The notes under the pieces: model-generated
Seen by the model: only the letters and a program-made list of their open reading frames with translations
Told to the model about the DNA's origin: nothing
Database searches by the model: none
Program-made: the position numbers and the translations under genes
Shown here: positions 44,053-52,492 of the stretch, one piece after another
Position numbering within the stretch: position 1 is the first letter of the stretch
Layout of the letters: each line of letters starts with the position of its first letter
NCBI RefSeq assembly: GCF_003852425.1
Contig: NZ_QAJN01000010.1
Coordinates: 124,724 to 188,723, forward strand
Length of the DNA stretch: 64,000 nucleotides
Direction of reading: 5' to 3'
DNA from: Paucibacter sp. KBW04
GTDB lineage: Bacteria > Pseudomonadota > Gammaproteobacteria > Burkholderiales > Burkholderiaceae_C

Positions 44053-45759
44053 TCAATTCTTGGGGCAGTTGGGCGCGGTGCAGGCCTTCAGGATCAAGAG
44101 TCGGGAGTCCTGCAGATCGATCTTGCCGTCACCGTTGAGGTCGCGCCTATCGCCAGGGATCAGCGGGCTTTGACTGCGGTACTGCAAGAGCAGATCGCGG
44201 TCGGCCGAGTTGACACTGCCATCGCCGTTCAGGTCACCGGTGATGGTGGGAAAGATCTGCCAGCGTGACAAGCTGCTGCCGCTGACCGGGATGCGTGAGG
44301 CCTGGGCCGTGCTGCCGCCACCGACCACCAGCACCGACTCGATGCGGTAAGGCCCATCGCTGCGCTGCAGCTTGTCGGCCATCACGGTGGCCGTCACCCG
44401 GTTGTCACCGGCATTGAGGAAGTTGTTGAGGCCGAACTGACCCACTTCCAGGCCTTGAGCGTCCAAGATCTTGAAGGAGACCTGGTAGCTGCCCGCGTTG
44501 TTGACGCGGATGGGCAGGCTGAAGTCCAGCTGACCGACAAAGCCCATGCGCAGCACCGGATTGACCGAGGCACCGGCCGCCAGCTCGATCGGATCGGAGC
44601 AGAACTGAGAAAGCGTCAGGCCACTGAAACTGGTGGCGGCCTGCTTGCGCATCTCCAAGCGAGGCGATTGGCCCGAGAAAGCCAGCACGTCCAGCGGGTC
44701 GATGATGAAGTCACCGTCGGCGGCAAAGGTCTTGCGGATCTCGCTGGCGGTGTAGGACAGCTTGGCATTGAGGGCGCCCGGGCCACTCAAGACCACATTG
44801 CTGCGCTTGAGCAGGCTGCCGGGGCCGCCGCTGCTGAGCAAGGTGCCGGCGGTGGAGTAGGTGCCGGCGCTGGCCACTGTGCCGCTTAAATTGACGTCCA
44901 GCTGGCGCACGCAGCCCGAGGCCTCGCGTATCACCGTGCCGCTGACCGAGCCGAAGCTGAAGTTGGCCGGCACGATGTCCACAAAGCCGGTGGCGCTGCG
45001 CTGGATGCTGCCACCTCCCGGCGCCGGGATGTTGACCTTGCCGTCGATCTGGTAGCGGCCCGTCTGGCCAAAGCGATAGCCTTGGCTGTAGATGCCGTCA
45101 TCGGCCAGGCCGTCAAAATCGGCCGCCTGGCCGCTGTCCACGGCGGCCAGCGTGGCGACGGGATTGCCGTCCTTGCTGATGCTCAGGCTGGGCGCAACGC
45201 CCTTGATCGGCAGGCCTTGGTGTACCACCAGCAAGCCCAGGGGCACGGGCTGGCCCACGCGGAAGGTTTGGCCGCTGATCACCAGGCCGACCTGGTAGGG
45301 CGACTGGGCATAGCTACTCAGAATCGCCACCGTGGGCACGGGCGCGGCGGGGAAGGTGGCTTGCAGCGTCCACACCCCATCGGCCGGATTGGCGATGCTG
45401 GGCGTGATGAAGACGCCGCCCGGCAGTGGCGGGTTCAGCTGGGCACCGTCCAGAAAGCTGACGCGCGGGTCGTTGGCCGCGATCACCTCCTGGCCTTGCG
45501 GGTCCAGTAGGCTGATATGGGCGCCGCTGACCGGCAAGACCAGTTGCAGGCGCAAGTCGCTGAGGGCCGCGACCGGCAGCGGCAGGCGCAGCTGGGTGCT
45601 GCCGGCCGCGATGGGCTGGGCCCAGGTATTGGTGGGCGAGGTGTTGATCAGGCCAGAGTTCTGGGCCAGGGCGAGGGGCGTGGGGCCCGCAAAGCCCAGG
45701 GCAATTCCCAGGGCCAGGGCGCTCAGGCGCAGGGTTTGGTGGAGTCGAACAAAGCTCAT
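44053..45759 (-). CDS. Exported protein with C-terminal type I dockerin
   Basis: A 568-aa protein with a signal peptide (cleavage near PLALAQNS). The N-terminal region resembles choice-of-anchor/macroglobulin-like beta-sandwiches (the segment ADDGIYSQGYRFGQTGRYQI is typical), followed by a second beta-rich region with NNAGSYQVSFKILDAQG. The last 60 residues carry two F-hand calcium repeats, DLNGDGSVNSADRDLLLQYR and DLNGDGKIDLQDSRLLILKA, the hallmark of type I dockerins. The start at 45759 has AGGAG upstream. It lies 16 nt downstream of the lipase-like gene and near a cohesin-like PEP-CTERM gene. It may dock onto that protein; this is inference. Confidence 0.82.
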   Translation of the reverse strand: MSFVRLHQTLRLSALALGIALGFAGPTPLALAQNSGLINTSPTNTWAQPIAAGSTQLRLPLPVAALSDLRLQLVLPVSGAHISLLDPQGQEVIAANDPRVSFLDGAQLNPPLPGGVFITPSIANPADGVWTLQATFPAAPVPTVAILSSYAQSPYQVGLVISGQTFRVGQPVPLGLLVVHQGLPIKGVAPSLSISKDGNPVATLAAVDSGQAADFDGLADDGIYSQGYRFGQTGRYQIDGKVNIPAPGGGSIQRSATGFVDIVPANFSFGSVSGTVIREASGCVRQLDVNLSGTVASAGTYSTAGTLLSSGGPGSLLKRSNVVLSGPGALNAKLSYTASEIRKTFAADGDFIIDPLDVLAFSGQSPRLEMRKQAATSFSGLTLSQFCSDPIELAAGASVNPVLRMGFVGQLDFSLPIRVNNAGSYQVSFKILDAQGLEVGQFGLNNFLNAGDNRVTATVMADKLQRSDGPYRIESVLVVGGGSTAQASRIPVSGSSLSRWQIFPTITGDLNGDGSVNSADRDLLLQYRSQSPLIPGDRRDLNGDGKIDLQDSRLLILKACTAPNCPKN

Positions 45760-45775
45760 GATGTGGGCTCCTGGC

Positions 45776-47302
45776 TCAGCGAAGTTTGATCGATTGGTCA
45801 AGCAGCTTGCGCACGTTGTCGCCGTTCTTGACCGTCGAGTGATTGGTATTGCTCTGATTGCCCATGGGGGTGCCCCAGCCGGGGTTGGCGCTGTTCAGGC
45901 CCACCACCACATCGTTGGGGTTGAGCTGGGCATTGAGCACCGTTTTGTAGGTCAGCACGGTGATGGGGGGCGACTGCGGATCGAGGCTTGGGATGACCTC
46001 GAAGCTCAGTTGCACCGCCGAGCTGAAGTTGCAGATGCCCATATAGGCCAGGCGCAGGGCGTTGTAGGTGTAGCTGCCGACAAAAGGCACGCTGGAAACG
46101 GGGTTCATGGGGTCGATCTCGCCATCGGTGGGCTCGCGGCTGCAGTTGGGGCCGGCATCCGCACCGATGGTGAAGGTGTTGGCCACATTGCCGCGCAGGC
46201 CGGCAGGGATGGCTTCGTTGGCGACCTGGGTGGTTAGGTCGATCAGGCCGGGAGGCTGGGGGCCGGCGCCAAAGCCGCTGGCAATGCCCGCCACCGTGCT
46301 GTCGATGAATTTGCGCGCATAGCCATTGGGGTCCTGGCCATTGCCCTCGTAAATCGTGGCCAGGCTGCGTTGCAGCATCGTCAGGTCGGCCACGACCGAG
46401 CCGCGGTGCGGGGTCGACAAGGTGCCCAGGGACAGCACTTCGAAGTCCGGTGGGCTCAGCACCGCCAGGGCTTGTGAATCCAGGCCGCCCTTGCTGTGCA
46501 CGATCAGATTGACCTTGCTGGCTTTGACCGTGTCCAGGAAACCCTTGATCTTGGTCTTCAGGTCCTGGGCATTCGTCATCACCGCGCCGTTCTTGTTGGC
46601 GGTGGAGAAGCGATCGAAGAGCACACCGCTTTCATTCATGGTCTTCAACACGCCAGGGGCGGCACCGTCTTCCCAGGTGCTGCGATCCGCCGCGATGCCG
46701 TGCGCCAGCACATAGGGGAAGGCAGCGTCGAACTCGATGCCCACCCAGTCCACGGCCATGCACCAGTATTCGCCGTTGCCGACATTGCCGGTGTCGATAT
46801 CGACCTGGAACTCATTGACCACGCCGGGGTTGCCAGGGCTGGCGAACTTGACCTGGGAGATGTCGACCTCGAAGGAGTCATTCACCCAGGTGTTGTTGAA
46901 GCCTGACAAGGTCTTGATGAAGCTGCCGTTCCAGGACAGGCGATCGATCTCGGGCGCGTAAGTGCCGTCGGTCACGGCCTTGTCGTCGATGTCATAGACC
47001 GGGAAGGATATCTTCGCCTTGGCGCCCACCACCTTGTCGGCGATCAGCTTGCTCGGGTCCTTCAGTGTGCCGTCGGGATTGAGCTGGGTCTCGTTGACGG
47101 GGGCGGGTACCTTGAAGCGCACCACCAGCGGGCCGCCGCTGCGATAGGTGCAGCCGGTATCCAGGCCGCCGCCCGAATTCATCACGTATTTGCCCATATC
47201 CTCCTTGGGCGGAGGGAAGGGCGAGCTGGTCTGAGCCTGGCTCCAAAGGCTGCAAACGCCCAGGGCCAAGCCAACGCCGAAGCGAAGCAAGGGTGTCTTC
47301 AT
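45776..47302 (-). CDS. Exported lipase-like alpha/beta hydrolase
   Basis: A 508-aa protein with a signal peptide (LRFGVGLALGVCSLWSQAQ). The first 200 residues form an unrecognised beta-rich domain. The hydrolase part begins with VLAHGIAADRSTWED, the oxyanion region, and has the nucleophile serine in LIVHSKGGLDSQA; STPHRGS follows, as in bacterial triacylglycerol lipases and PGAP1-like esterases. A histidine in NQSNTNHSTVKNG near the C-terminus could be catalytic. It is encoded between the cohesin-like and dockerin genes on one strand, so it may be the enzymatic part of the same export system. Confidence 0.78.
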   Translation of the reverse strand: MKTPLLRFGVGLALGVCSLWSQAQTSSPFPPPKEDMGKYVMNSGGGLDTGCTYRSGGPLVVRFKVPAPVNETQLNPDGTLKDPSKLIADKVVGAKAKISFPVYDIDDKAVTDGTYAPEIDRLSWNGSFIKTLSGFNNTWVNDSFEVDISQVKFASPGNPGVVNEFQVDIDTGNVGNGEYWCMAVDWVGIEFDAAFPYVLAHGIAADRSTWEDGAAPGVLKTMNESGVLFDRFSTANKNGAVMTNAQDLKTKIKGFLDTVKASKVNLIVHSKGGLDSQALAVLSPPDFEVLSLGTLSTPHRGSVVADLTMLQRSLATIYEGNGQDPNGYARKFIDSTVAGIASGFGAGPQPPGLIDLTTQVANEAIPAGLRGNVANTFTIGADAGPNCSREPTDGEIDPMNPVSSVPFVGSYTYNALRLAYMGICNFSSAVQLSFEVIPSLDPQSPPITVLTYKTVLNAQLNPNDVVVGLNSANPGWGTPMGNQSNTNHSTVKNGDNVRKLLDQSIKLR

Positions 47303-47329
47303 GATGGTGTTCCTTTTGACTCAGGATTC

Positions 47330-47347
47330 GGCCAAGGCTTTGGCCGC
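47330..47347 (-). promoter_or_regulatory. Hairpin between cohesin-like and lipase-like genes
   Basis: CGGCCAA (47330-47336) and TTGGCCG (47341-47347) form a perfect 7-bp stem with a 4-nt loop in the 104-nt gap. There is no T-run after it on the minus strand, so it is more likely an mRNA-stability or processing hairpin than a terminator. Confidence 0.4.
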
Positions 47348-47406
47348 TGAAGGAGGCTGGAGGCCTGTCTGCCCGGGCCCACTGGCCTCTGCGCAAGCCT
47401 TGTTCG

Positions 47407-48375
47407 TCAAAGCTTGCTGAAGCTGGGCGAGCCGACATGGATGCTGTCGCCCCGGGCTTGCGCCAAACCTTGAATGCGTTGGCCTACCTTGTCGGCACTC
47501 AGGGCGCTGGAGGTGGTGATCCAGAACACCCGGCCGTCATCCACCGCCTTCAGCTTGGCTCGGCTGCCCGCAATTTCCAAGACCACCGCATCTATCGGTG
47601 TGCCCTTGCTGGTGGCGGCAGGCGTGGGGCTGCTGAGCGTAGCTTGGGCCTGGGTCGCGGTGCTGAAGCTAAGGGCGCCCAGCAGCAAGGCCAGCACCGC
47701 CGTCGCACTGCGCAGCAAACCCGCATTCTTTCCCAGACTCAGTCCCATGGCTGCCAGGGCCAGCAGGGCCAGGGCGAGCGCGCCTGGCTCGGGGACTTGG
47801 CCGTTGTTGGGGGTGATTTCGACGAAGGCTTGCGTGGTCTGCAACTCGATCGGCAGTAGCGCGCCTTGGCTGTCCAGGAAGAGTAGACCGGGATCAGTCA
47901 AATCAATGCTGAACTCCGCGCCGCTGCTGGCAGCCATGGCCGTGAACATCAGGCTTAAGAAGCGGAAGCCGTTGGCCTGATCGGCGTCCAGCAGGGCTGC
48001 ACCATTGCCGGAAAGTCCGTAAGCATCGATCATCCCGCTGCTCAAGCTCGCATCGCCGACAAAGCCCAGTGAGTCTGGGTCTGGCAAATCGAGCTGATTG
48101 AGGCCGCTGGCAGGGTCGGTGAAGCTAAAGCCATTCAAGCTCGCCAGGGCCGGGTTGAGCAAGACATTGATGTCGAAGCCGCTCAGCGAATTGCCATTTG
48201 CAGCACTCAAGCCCGCAATCGCGAAGTTGATGGAAAAACTCTCGCCTACATGCACGCTGGACTGTGAGGCGCTGACGATCACCACCGGGGCGGCTTGGGC
48301 CGTGACTCCGCCCAGCATGCCGGCCACCAAGCTGCTCGCGCACAGTGCTTGTTTGCACAAGAGACCAAGATTCAT
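47407..48375 (-). CDS. Cohesin-like PEP-CTERM protein with extra C-terminal domain
   Basis: A 322-aa exported protein. The signal peptide ends near TAQAAP (residue 28). Residues 30-190 form a cohesin-like beta-sandwich, with the typical opening SASQSSVHVGESFSINFAI and GFDINVLLNPALASL. A PEP-CTERM-type motif VPEP at 194-197 is followed by a hydrophobic helix and a basic residue. Normally such a motif ends the protein, but here a second hydrophobic stretch (224-240) with an AQA cleavage-like site and about 78 more residues follow. The start at 48375 has AGGGAG upstream. It leads the three-gene strand with the lipase-like and dockerin genes. Confidence 0.78.
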   Translation of the reverse strand: MNLGLLCKQALCASSLVAGMLGGVTAQAAPVVIVSASQSSVHVGESFSINFAIAGLSAANGNSLSGFDINVLLNPALASLNGFSFTDPASGLNQLDLPDPDSLGFVGDASLSSGMIDAYGLSGNGAALLDADQANGFRFLSLMFTAMAASSGAEFSIDLTDPGLLFLDSQGALLPIELQTTQAFVEITPNNGQVPEPGALALALLALAAMGLSLGKNAGLLRSATAVLALLLGALSFSTATQAQATLSSPTPAATSKGTPIDAVVLEIAGSRAKLKAVDDGRVFWITTSSALSADKVGQRIQGLAQARGDSIHVGSPSFSKL

Positions 48376-48826
48376 AAATCACTCCCTGAACATCAACGAT
48401 TCGACAATCAAACCCAGGCCAGCCTTCGGCGCCTACTAGAGCGCCAGACGGCCACAAGGTTTGGCGATGAGGAAGGGAACCGCATCCTCAAGGGCAGGCC
48501 AATCGCAAGCCCCCAGAGCGAAGTGTTCCGACGCGATCAGTTTGTTCTTGGTGTTAGCACGCAGACCCGCGTGATTCAATCGATGGGCCTGCCGGGGCTT
48601 GAGCTTTTCAGGCCAAACTCCTGCTCTGATCTGTCGCCCAGTCTAGGGACGCGGCTCTAGCAGCGCAATTTGGAAGCTAGGGGGGCGCTTGTGTTTTGAG
48701 TGCACTGTTTTGACATCAAAAGCTGTTAGCGCGCGGGGATTGCCTGCTGCGGCCAGAGGCAGCCAGGCAGCGCCGATAGAATCAAGCCCAGGCCACGGCC
48801 TTTCTTTCAGATCAACCGGATTCCCC
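48376..48826. other. Intergenic region between cohesin-like gene and aroC
   Basis: About 450 nt separate the divergent cohesin-like and aroC genes. Short open frames occur but none has a ribosome-binding site or recognisable protein, and I see no convincing promoter pair. It must hold the promoters of both transcription units. Confidence 0.6.
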
Positions 48827-49933
48827 ATGTCAGGCAGCACCTTCGGCGACTTGTTCCGCGTCACCAATTTCGGCGAGAGCCACGGCCCCGCCATCGGCTG
48901 CGTGATCGACGGCTGCCCACCCGGCCTGGCTTTGAGCGAGGCCGATATCCAGCCCGAGCTGGACCGCCGCCGCCCCGGCACCTCACGCCATGTGACTCAG
49001 CGCAACGAGCCCGACGCGGTGGAGATCCTCTCCGGCGTTTACGAGGGCTTCACCACCGGCACCCCCATCTGCCTCTTGATCAAGAACACCGATCAGCGCA
49101 GCAAGGACTACGGCAACATCCTCGACACCTTCCGCCCCGGCCATGCCGACTACAGCTATTGGCGCAAATACGGCTTGCGCGACCCGCGCGGCGGCGGCCG
49201 CAGCTCTGCCCGCTTGACGGCGCCCATGGTGGGCGCGGGCGCAGTGGCGCGCAAATGGCTGAAGGAGAAATTCGGCACAGAGTTCCGCGGCTGCATGACC
49301 CATTTGGGCGAGCTGGCGATTCCTTTCGAGGGCTGGCAGCACGTGGGTCAGAACCCTTTCTTTGCCGCCAATAGCAGCAAGATTGCCGAGCTGGAGGCTT
49401 ATATGGACGAGCTGCGCCGTGCCGGTGATTCGGTGGGCGCGCGCATCCTGGTCGAGGCCACGGGCGTGCCGGTGGGCCTGGGTGAGCCCTTGTTTGACAA
49501 GCTGGATGCCGACATCGCCTACGCCCTGATGGGCATCAATGCGGTCAAGGGCGTGGAGATCGGTTCGGGCTTTGATGTGGTGGCCCAGCGTGGCAGCCAG
49601 CATGGGGATGAGCTCACACCCCTGGGCTTTGCCAGCAATAACGCGGGCGGCGTCCTCGGTGGCATTTCCACCGGCCAGGACATCGTCGCCTCTATCGCCA
49701 TCAAGCCGACCAGCTCCATCCGCACACCCAAAGCCTCGATCAACCGCGCCGGCGAGCCGGCCGTGGTCGAGACCTTCGGGCGCCACGACCCTTGTGTGGG
49801 CATACGTGCCACGCCTATTGCCGAGGCCATGCTGGCCCTGGTGCTGATGGATCATGCCCTGCGTCACCGTGCCCAATGTGGGGATGTAGAGCTGAGCCAG
49901 CCCGCCATCGCGGGCGCAGCGCCACAAGCTTGA
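48827..49933 (+). CDS. aroC: Chorismate synthase
   Basis: Converts 5-enolpyruvylshikimate 3-phosphate to chorismate using reduced FMN, the last common step of aromatic amino-acid synthesis. It is 368 aa. Signature motifs are [39 protein letters not shown] and [18 protein letters not shown]. The start at 48827 ([10 protein letters not shown]) is used rather than an upstream in-frame ATG that would add 46 atypical residues. The stop codon overlaps a TTG start of the following transporter gene. Confidence 0.97.
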   Translation: MSGSTFGDLFRVTNFGESHGPAIGCVIDGCPPGLALSEADIQPELDRRRPGTSRHVTQRNEPDAVEILSGVYEGFTTGTPICLLIKNTDQRSKDYGNILDTFRPGHADYSYWRKYGLRDPRGGGRSSARLTAPMVGAGAVARKWLKEKFGTEFRGCMTHLGELAIPFEGWQHVGQNPFFAANSSKIAELEAYMDELRRAGDSVGARILVEATGVPVGLGEPLFDKLDADIAYALMGINAVKGVEIGSGFDVVAQRGSQHGDELTPLGFASNNAGGVLGGISTGQDIVASIAIKPTSSIRTPKASINRAGEPAVVETFGRHDPCVGIRATPIAEAMLALVLMDHALRHRAQCGDVELSQPAIAGAAPQA

Positions 49934-51135
49934 GTACGCCCACCGCCGCCAACTCGGCCGAGGCCTCCAGCAAGACTCTGAGTGCCTGCGCGGTCCTGTC
50001 CTGCGCCTACTTCGCGGCCATCGGGGGCTTCAACCCGTTTGCGCCGCTTTGGTACAAGGAGCTGGGCTTGCCGGTGGTGGCCATCGGCGTGCTGGTGTCG
50101 CTGCAAAGCTGGACCCGTTTGTTTGCGCCCTATGCCTGGGGCGCCTTGGCCGATCGCACGGGAAAACGGGTGCGCATCATCCGCTATGCGGCCCTGGCGA
50201 GTTTTATCGTGGCCCTGGGCTTTTTGCTGCCCGTGCATTTTGGCAGCCTGGCCGTGGCCATCTTTTTGATGTTCAGCTTCAACGCCGCCATCGTGCCCTT
50301 GACCGAGACCGTGGTGGCGGCCCAGCTGACCACCGCAAGCGGTGGCATGGATGCCAAGCGTTATGGGCGGGTGCGGGTCTGGGGCTCGGTGGGTTTTTTG
50401 GCCGCTGTGGTGTTGATGGGCTGGTGGTTCCAGCACTTCGGCATGCAGGCTTTTGCGTGGACGACCTTGGCTCTGCTGGGCGCTGTCGTTTGGGCCGCTT
50501 GGCGCCTGCCTCTGCAGCCGCCAGTCATCCATCCACACAGCGATCAGCCCAGCCCCGCCATTCGCGCGGTGCTGATGGAGCCCCGCGTGCGCTGGTTCTT
50601 TGCCGGCATTTTTCTGACCGTGCTCGCGCACTCGGCGCTCTACGCCTTCTACAGTCTCTATCTGGATTCTCTGGGCTATGGCAAGCAGACGGTGGGCATG
50701 TTGTGGGCCGTCTCGGTGGTGGTGGAGATCATCTGGTTTGCTTTTCAGGGCCGCATGCTGGAGCGGGGCAGCTTGCATCACTGGCTTTTGGCTGCGGCCC
50801 TGCTGTCGGTGTTGCGCTTTGGGCTGACGGCGGCCTTTGGCGCCAGCCTGAGCATCTTGTTGCTGGCGCAGCTCAGCCATGCCCTGACCTTTGCGGCCCA
50901 GCACACGGCCTGTATCGCCTTGGTCACCCGCTACTTTCCGGGCCGCTTGCGAGGCCGCGGCCAGGCCTTGTACTCGGTGCTGGGCTACGGCTTTTCCGGC
51001 GTATTGGGCGGGATTGGCGGCGCCTGGCTGGTTTCGCACCAGGGCTATCCGGCGGTGTTCTGGGCGGCGGCCGTGGCGGCCTTGGGCGGCGCGTTTTGCG
51101 CCTGGCGCAGCTTGAAGCTGGACCCCGGCGTCTGA
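49930..51135 (+). CDS. MFS transporter, PPP/HcaT-like
   Basis: A 12-helix major facilitator of 401 aa. [20 protein letters not shown] in the first helices, the loop [19 protein letters not shown] and the second-half [20 protein letters not shown] resemble the phenylpropionate-permease-like group. No ATG is available between the aroC stop and the first helix. The best start is TTG at 49930, overlapping the aroC TGA as TTGA, which suggests translational coupling. The transported compound is unknown. Confidence 0.85.
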   Translation: MSTPTAANSAEASSKTLSACAVLSCAYFAAIGGFNPFAPLWYKELGLPVVAIGVLVSLQSWTRLFAPYAWGALADRTGKRVRIIRYAALASFIVALGFLLPVHFGSLAVAIFLMFSFNAAIVPLTETVVAAQLTTASGGMDAKRYGRVRVWGSVGFLAAVVLMGWWFQHFGMQAFAWTTLALLGAVVWAAWRLPLQPPVIHPHSDQPSPAIRAVLMEPRVRWFFAGIFLTVLAHSALYAFYSLYLDSLGYGKQTVGMLWAVSVVVEIIWFAFQGRMLERGSLHHWLLAAALLSVLRFGLTAAFGASLSILLLAQLSHALTFAAQHTACIALVTRYFPGRLRGRGQALYSVLGYGFSGVLGGIGGAWLVSHQGYPAVFWAAAVAALGGAFCAWRSLKLDPGV

Positions 51136-51284
51136 GCCCAAAGCCGATTCTTTGACTGCGGCCAGTCGGTGGCCGCTGCAGCCCAGGCGCGGCTTTCCGC
51201 AGTTCGTCGCAGCGGCCCTGGCAATGCCAAAAGCCATCCCTACACTGCGCCCAATTTCAGACCACAGGAATTGGGAGACAAGAG

Positions 51285-52481
51285 ATGGCTGCAATCCGAT
51301 TGACGAATTCCCGGCGCAAGCTCTGGCTTATGGGCGCCGTGGCTGCCGCGGTCCTGGCAGCGGGCGCCGGTGTGACGGTGTTTGCCAGCAAGGGCGATGA
51401 GGGCAAGAAGCCCGACGACAAACCGGGGCAAGCGGTGCTGGAGTTTGTGCCCAGCGAGGTGGTGACGCCCAAGCGGGTCAGCATGCCGGGCCTGATCGAG
51501 TTCTCCGGGCCCCTGGTGGCGCCGGGCACGGTGATTGTGCGGGCCAAGAGCACGGGCAGCTTGCTAAGCCTGTCGGTGGCCGAGGGCAGCCGGGTCAAGG
51601 CCGGCCAGGTGCTGGGCCAGATCGATCTGGAGGAGCTGCGCTACCGCATCGCCGAGCGCAGCGCGGCGGTGGAATCGGCTCGCGCCCAGCTGGACCAAGC
51701 AGAGCGTCATTACAAGGCCAGCCAAGGCCTGGCCGCACAGAACTTCATCGCCTCTACGGCGCTGGACACCTCGCGCGCATCCATGGAATCGGCACGCGCC
51801 CAGCTGCTGAGCGCCAAGGCCCAGCTGGACACCAGCCAGGTGACTTTGCGGCAGGCCGCCTTGATCTCGCCCATCAACGGCATCGTGGCCAAGCGCCACG
51901 CCTTGCCCGGCGAGAAGCTGGCGCCCGAGCAGCAAATCCTCAGCATCATAGACCTGAGTCGGCTGGAGCTGGCCGGCCTGGTGGGCACGCATGAGGTCAG
52001 CCGGCTCAAGCCCGGCATGGCGGTGCAGGTGAGGGTGGAGGGCGTGGAAGCGCCGGTGGAAGCGCGCATCGCCCGCATCGCGCCGGCCGCCGAGCCCGGC
52101 ACCCGCTCCATCGGCGTGACCCTGGAGTTGAGCAACCCGCAGGAAAGCCTGCGCGCCGGCCAATACGCCTTGGCCCGGGTGCAACTGCCCGACGAGACCC
52201 AGCGCCTGAGCCTGCCCGAGACGGCGCTCAGCAGCAATAGCGGCCAGGAGCAGGTCTGGTTGATCGAGAACGGCGCCTTGCTGCGCCGCATCGTCACGAC
52301 AGGCCGCCGCGATGTGCGTGAGGGTCGGGTGGAAATTCTGAATGGCCTGAACGAGCAAGCCCAGGTGCTGGGCGCGCGTTTCGACAATCTGCGTGAAGGC
52401 GCCAAGGCCACGGTGGTGCAGACCAAGAGCGCACCGGCCAAGGTCGCGGCCGCCGCGAGCCCCAAGAGCCAGGCCAACTGA
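51285..52481 (+). CDS. RND efflux periplasmic adaptor (pair 2)
   Basis: Membrane-fusion protein of 398 aa with an uncleaved N-terminal anchor (LMGAVAAAVLAAGAGVTVF, residues 15-33). Lipoyl-like half-motifs (IVRAKSTGSLLSLSVAEGSR and ALISPINGIVAKRHALPGE) flank a coiled-coil hairpin (about 115-190), followed by the barrel domain. GGGAGA precedes the ATG. It is 11 nt upstream of its permease. Unlike the adaptor of pair 1 it has no lipobox. Confidence 0.93.
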   Translation: MAAIRLTNSRRKLWLMGAVAAAVLAAGAGVTVFASKGDEGKKPDDKPGQAVLEFVPSEVVTPKRVSMPGLIEFSGPLVAPGTVIVRAKSTGSLLSLSVAEGSRVKAGQVLGQIDLEELRYRIAERSAAVESARAQLDQAERHYKASQGLAAQNFIASTALDTSRASMESARAQLLSAKAQLDTSQVTLRQAALISPINGIVAKRHALPGEKLAPEQQILSIIDLSRLELAGLVGTHEVSRLKPGMAVQVRVEGVEAPVEARIARIAPAAEPGTRSIGVTLELSNPQESLRAGQYALARVQLPDETQRLSLPETALSSNSGQEQVWLIENGALLRRIVTTGRRDVREGRVEILNGLNEQAQVLGARFDNLREGAKATVVQTKSAPAKVAAAASPKSQAN

Positions 52482-52492
52482 GGATCGCCCCC

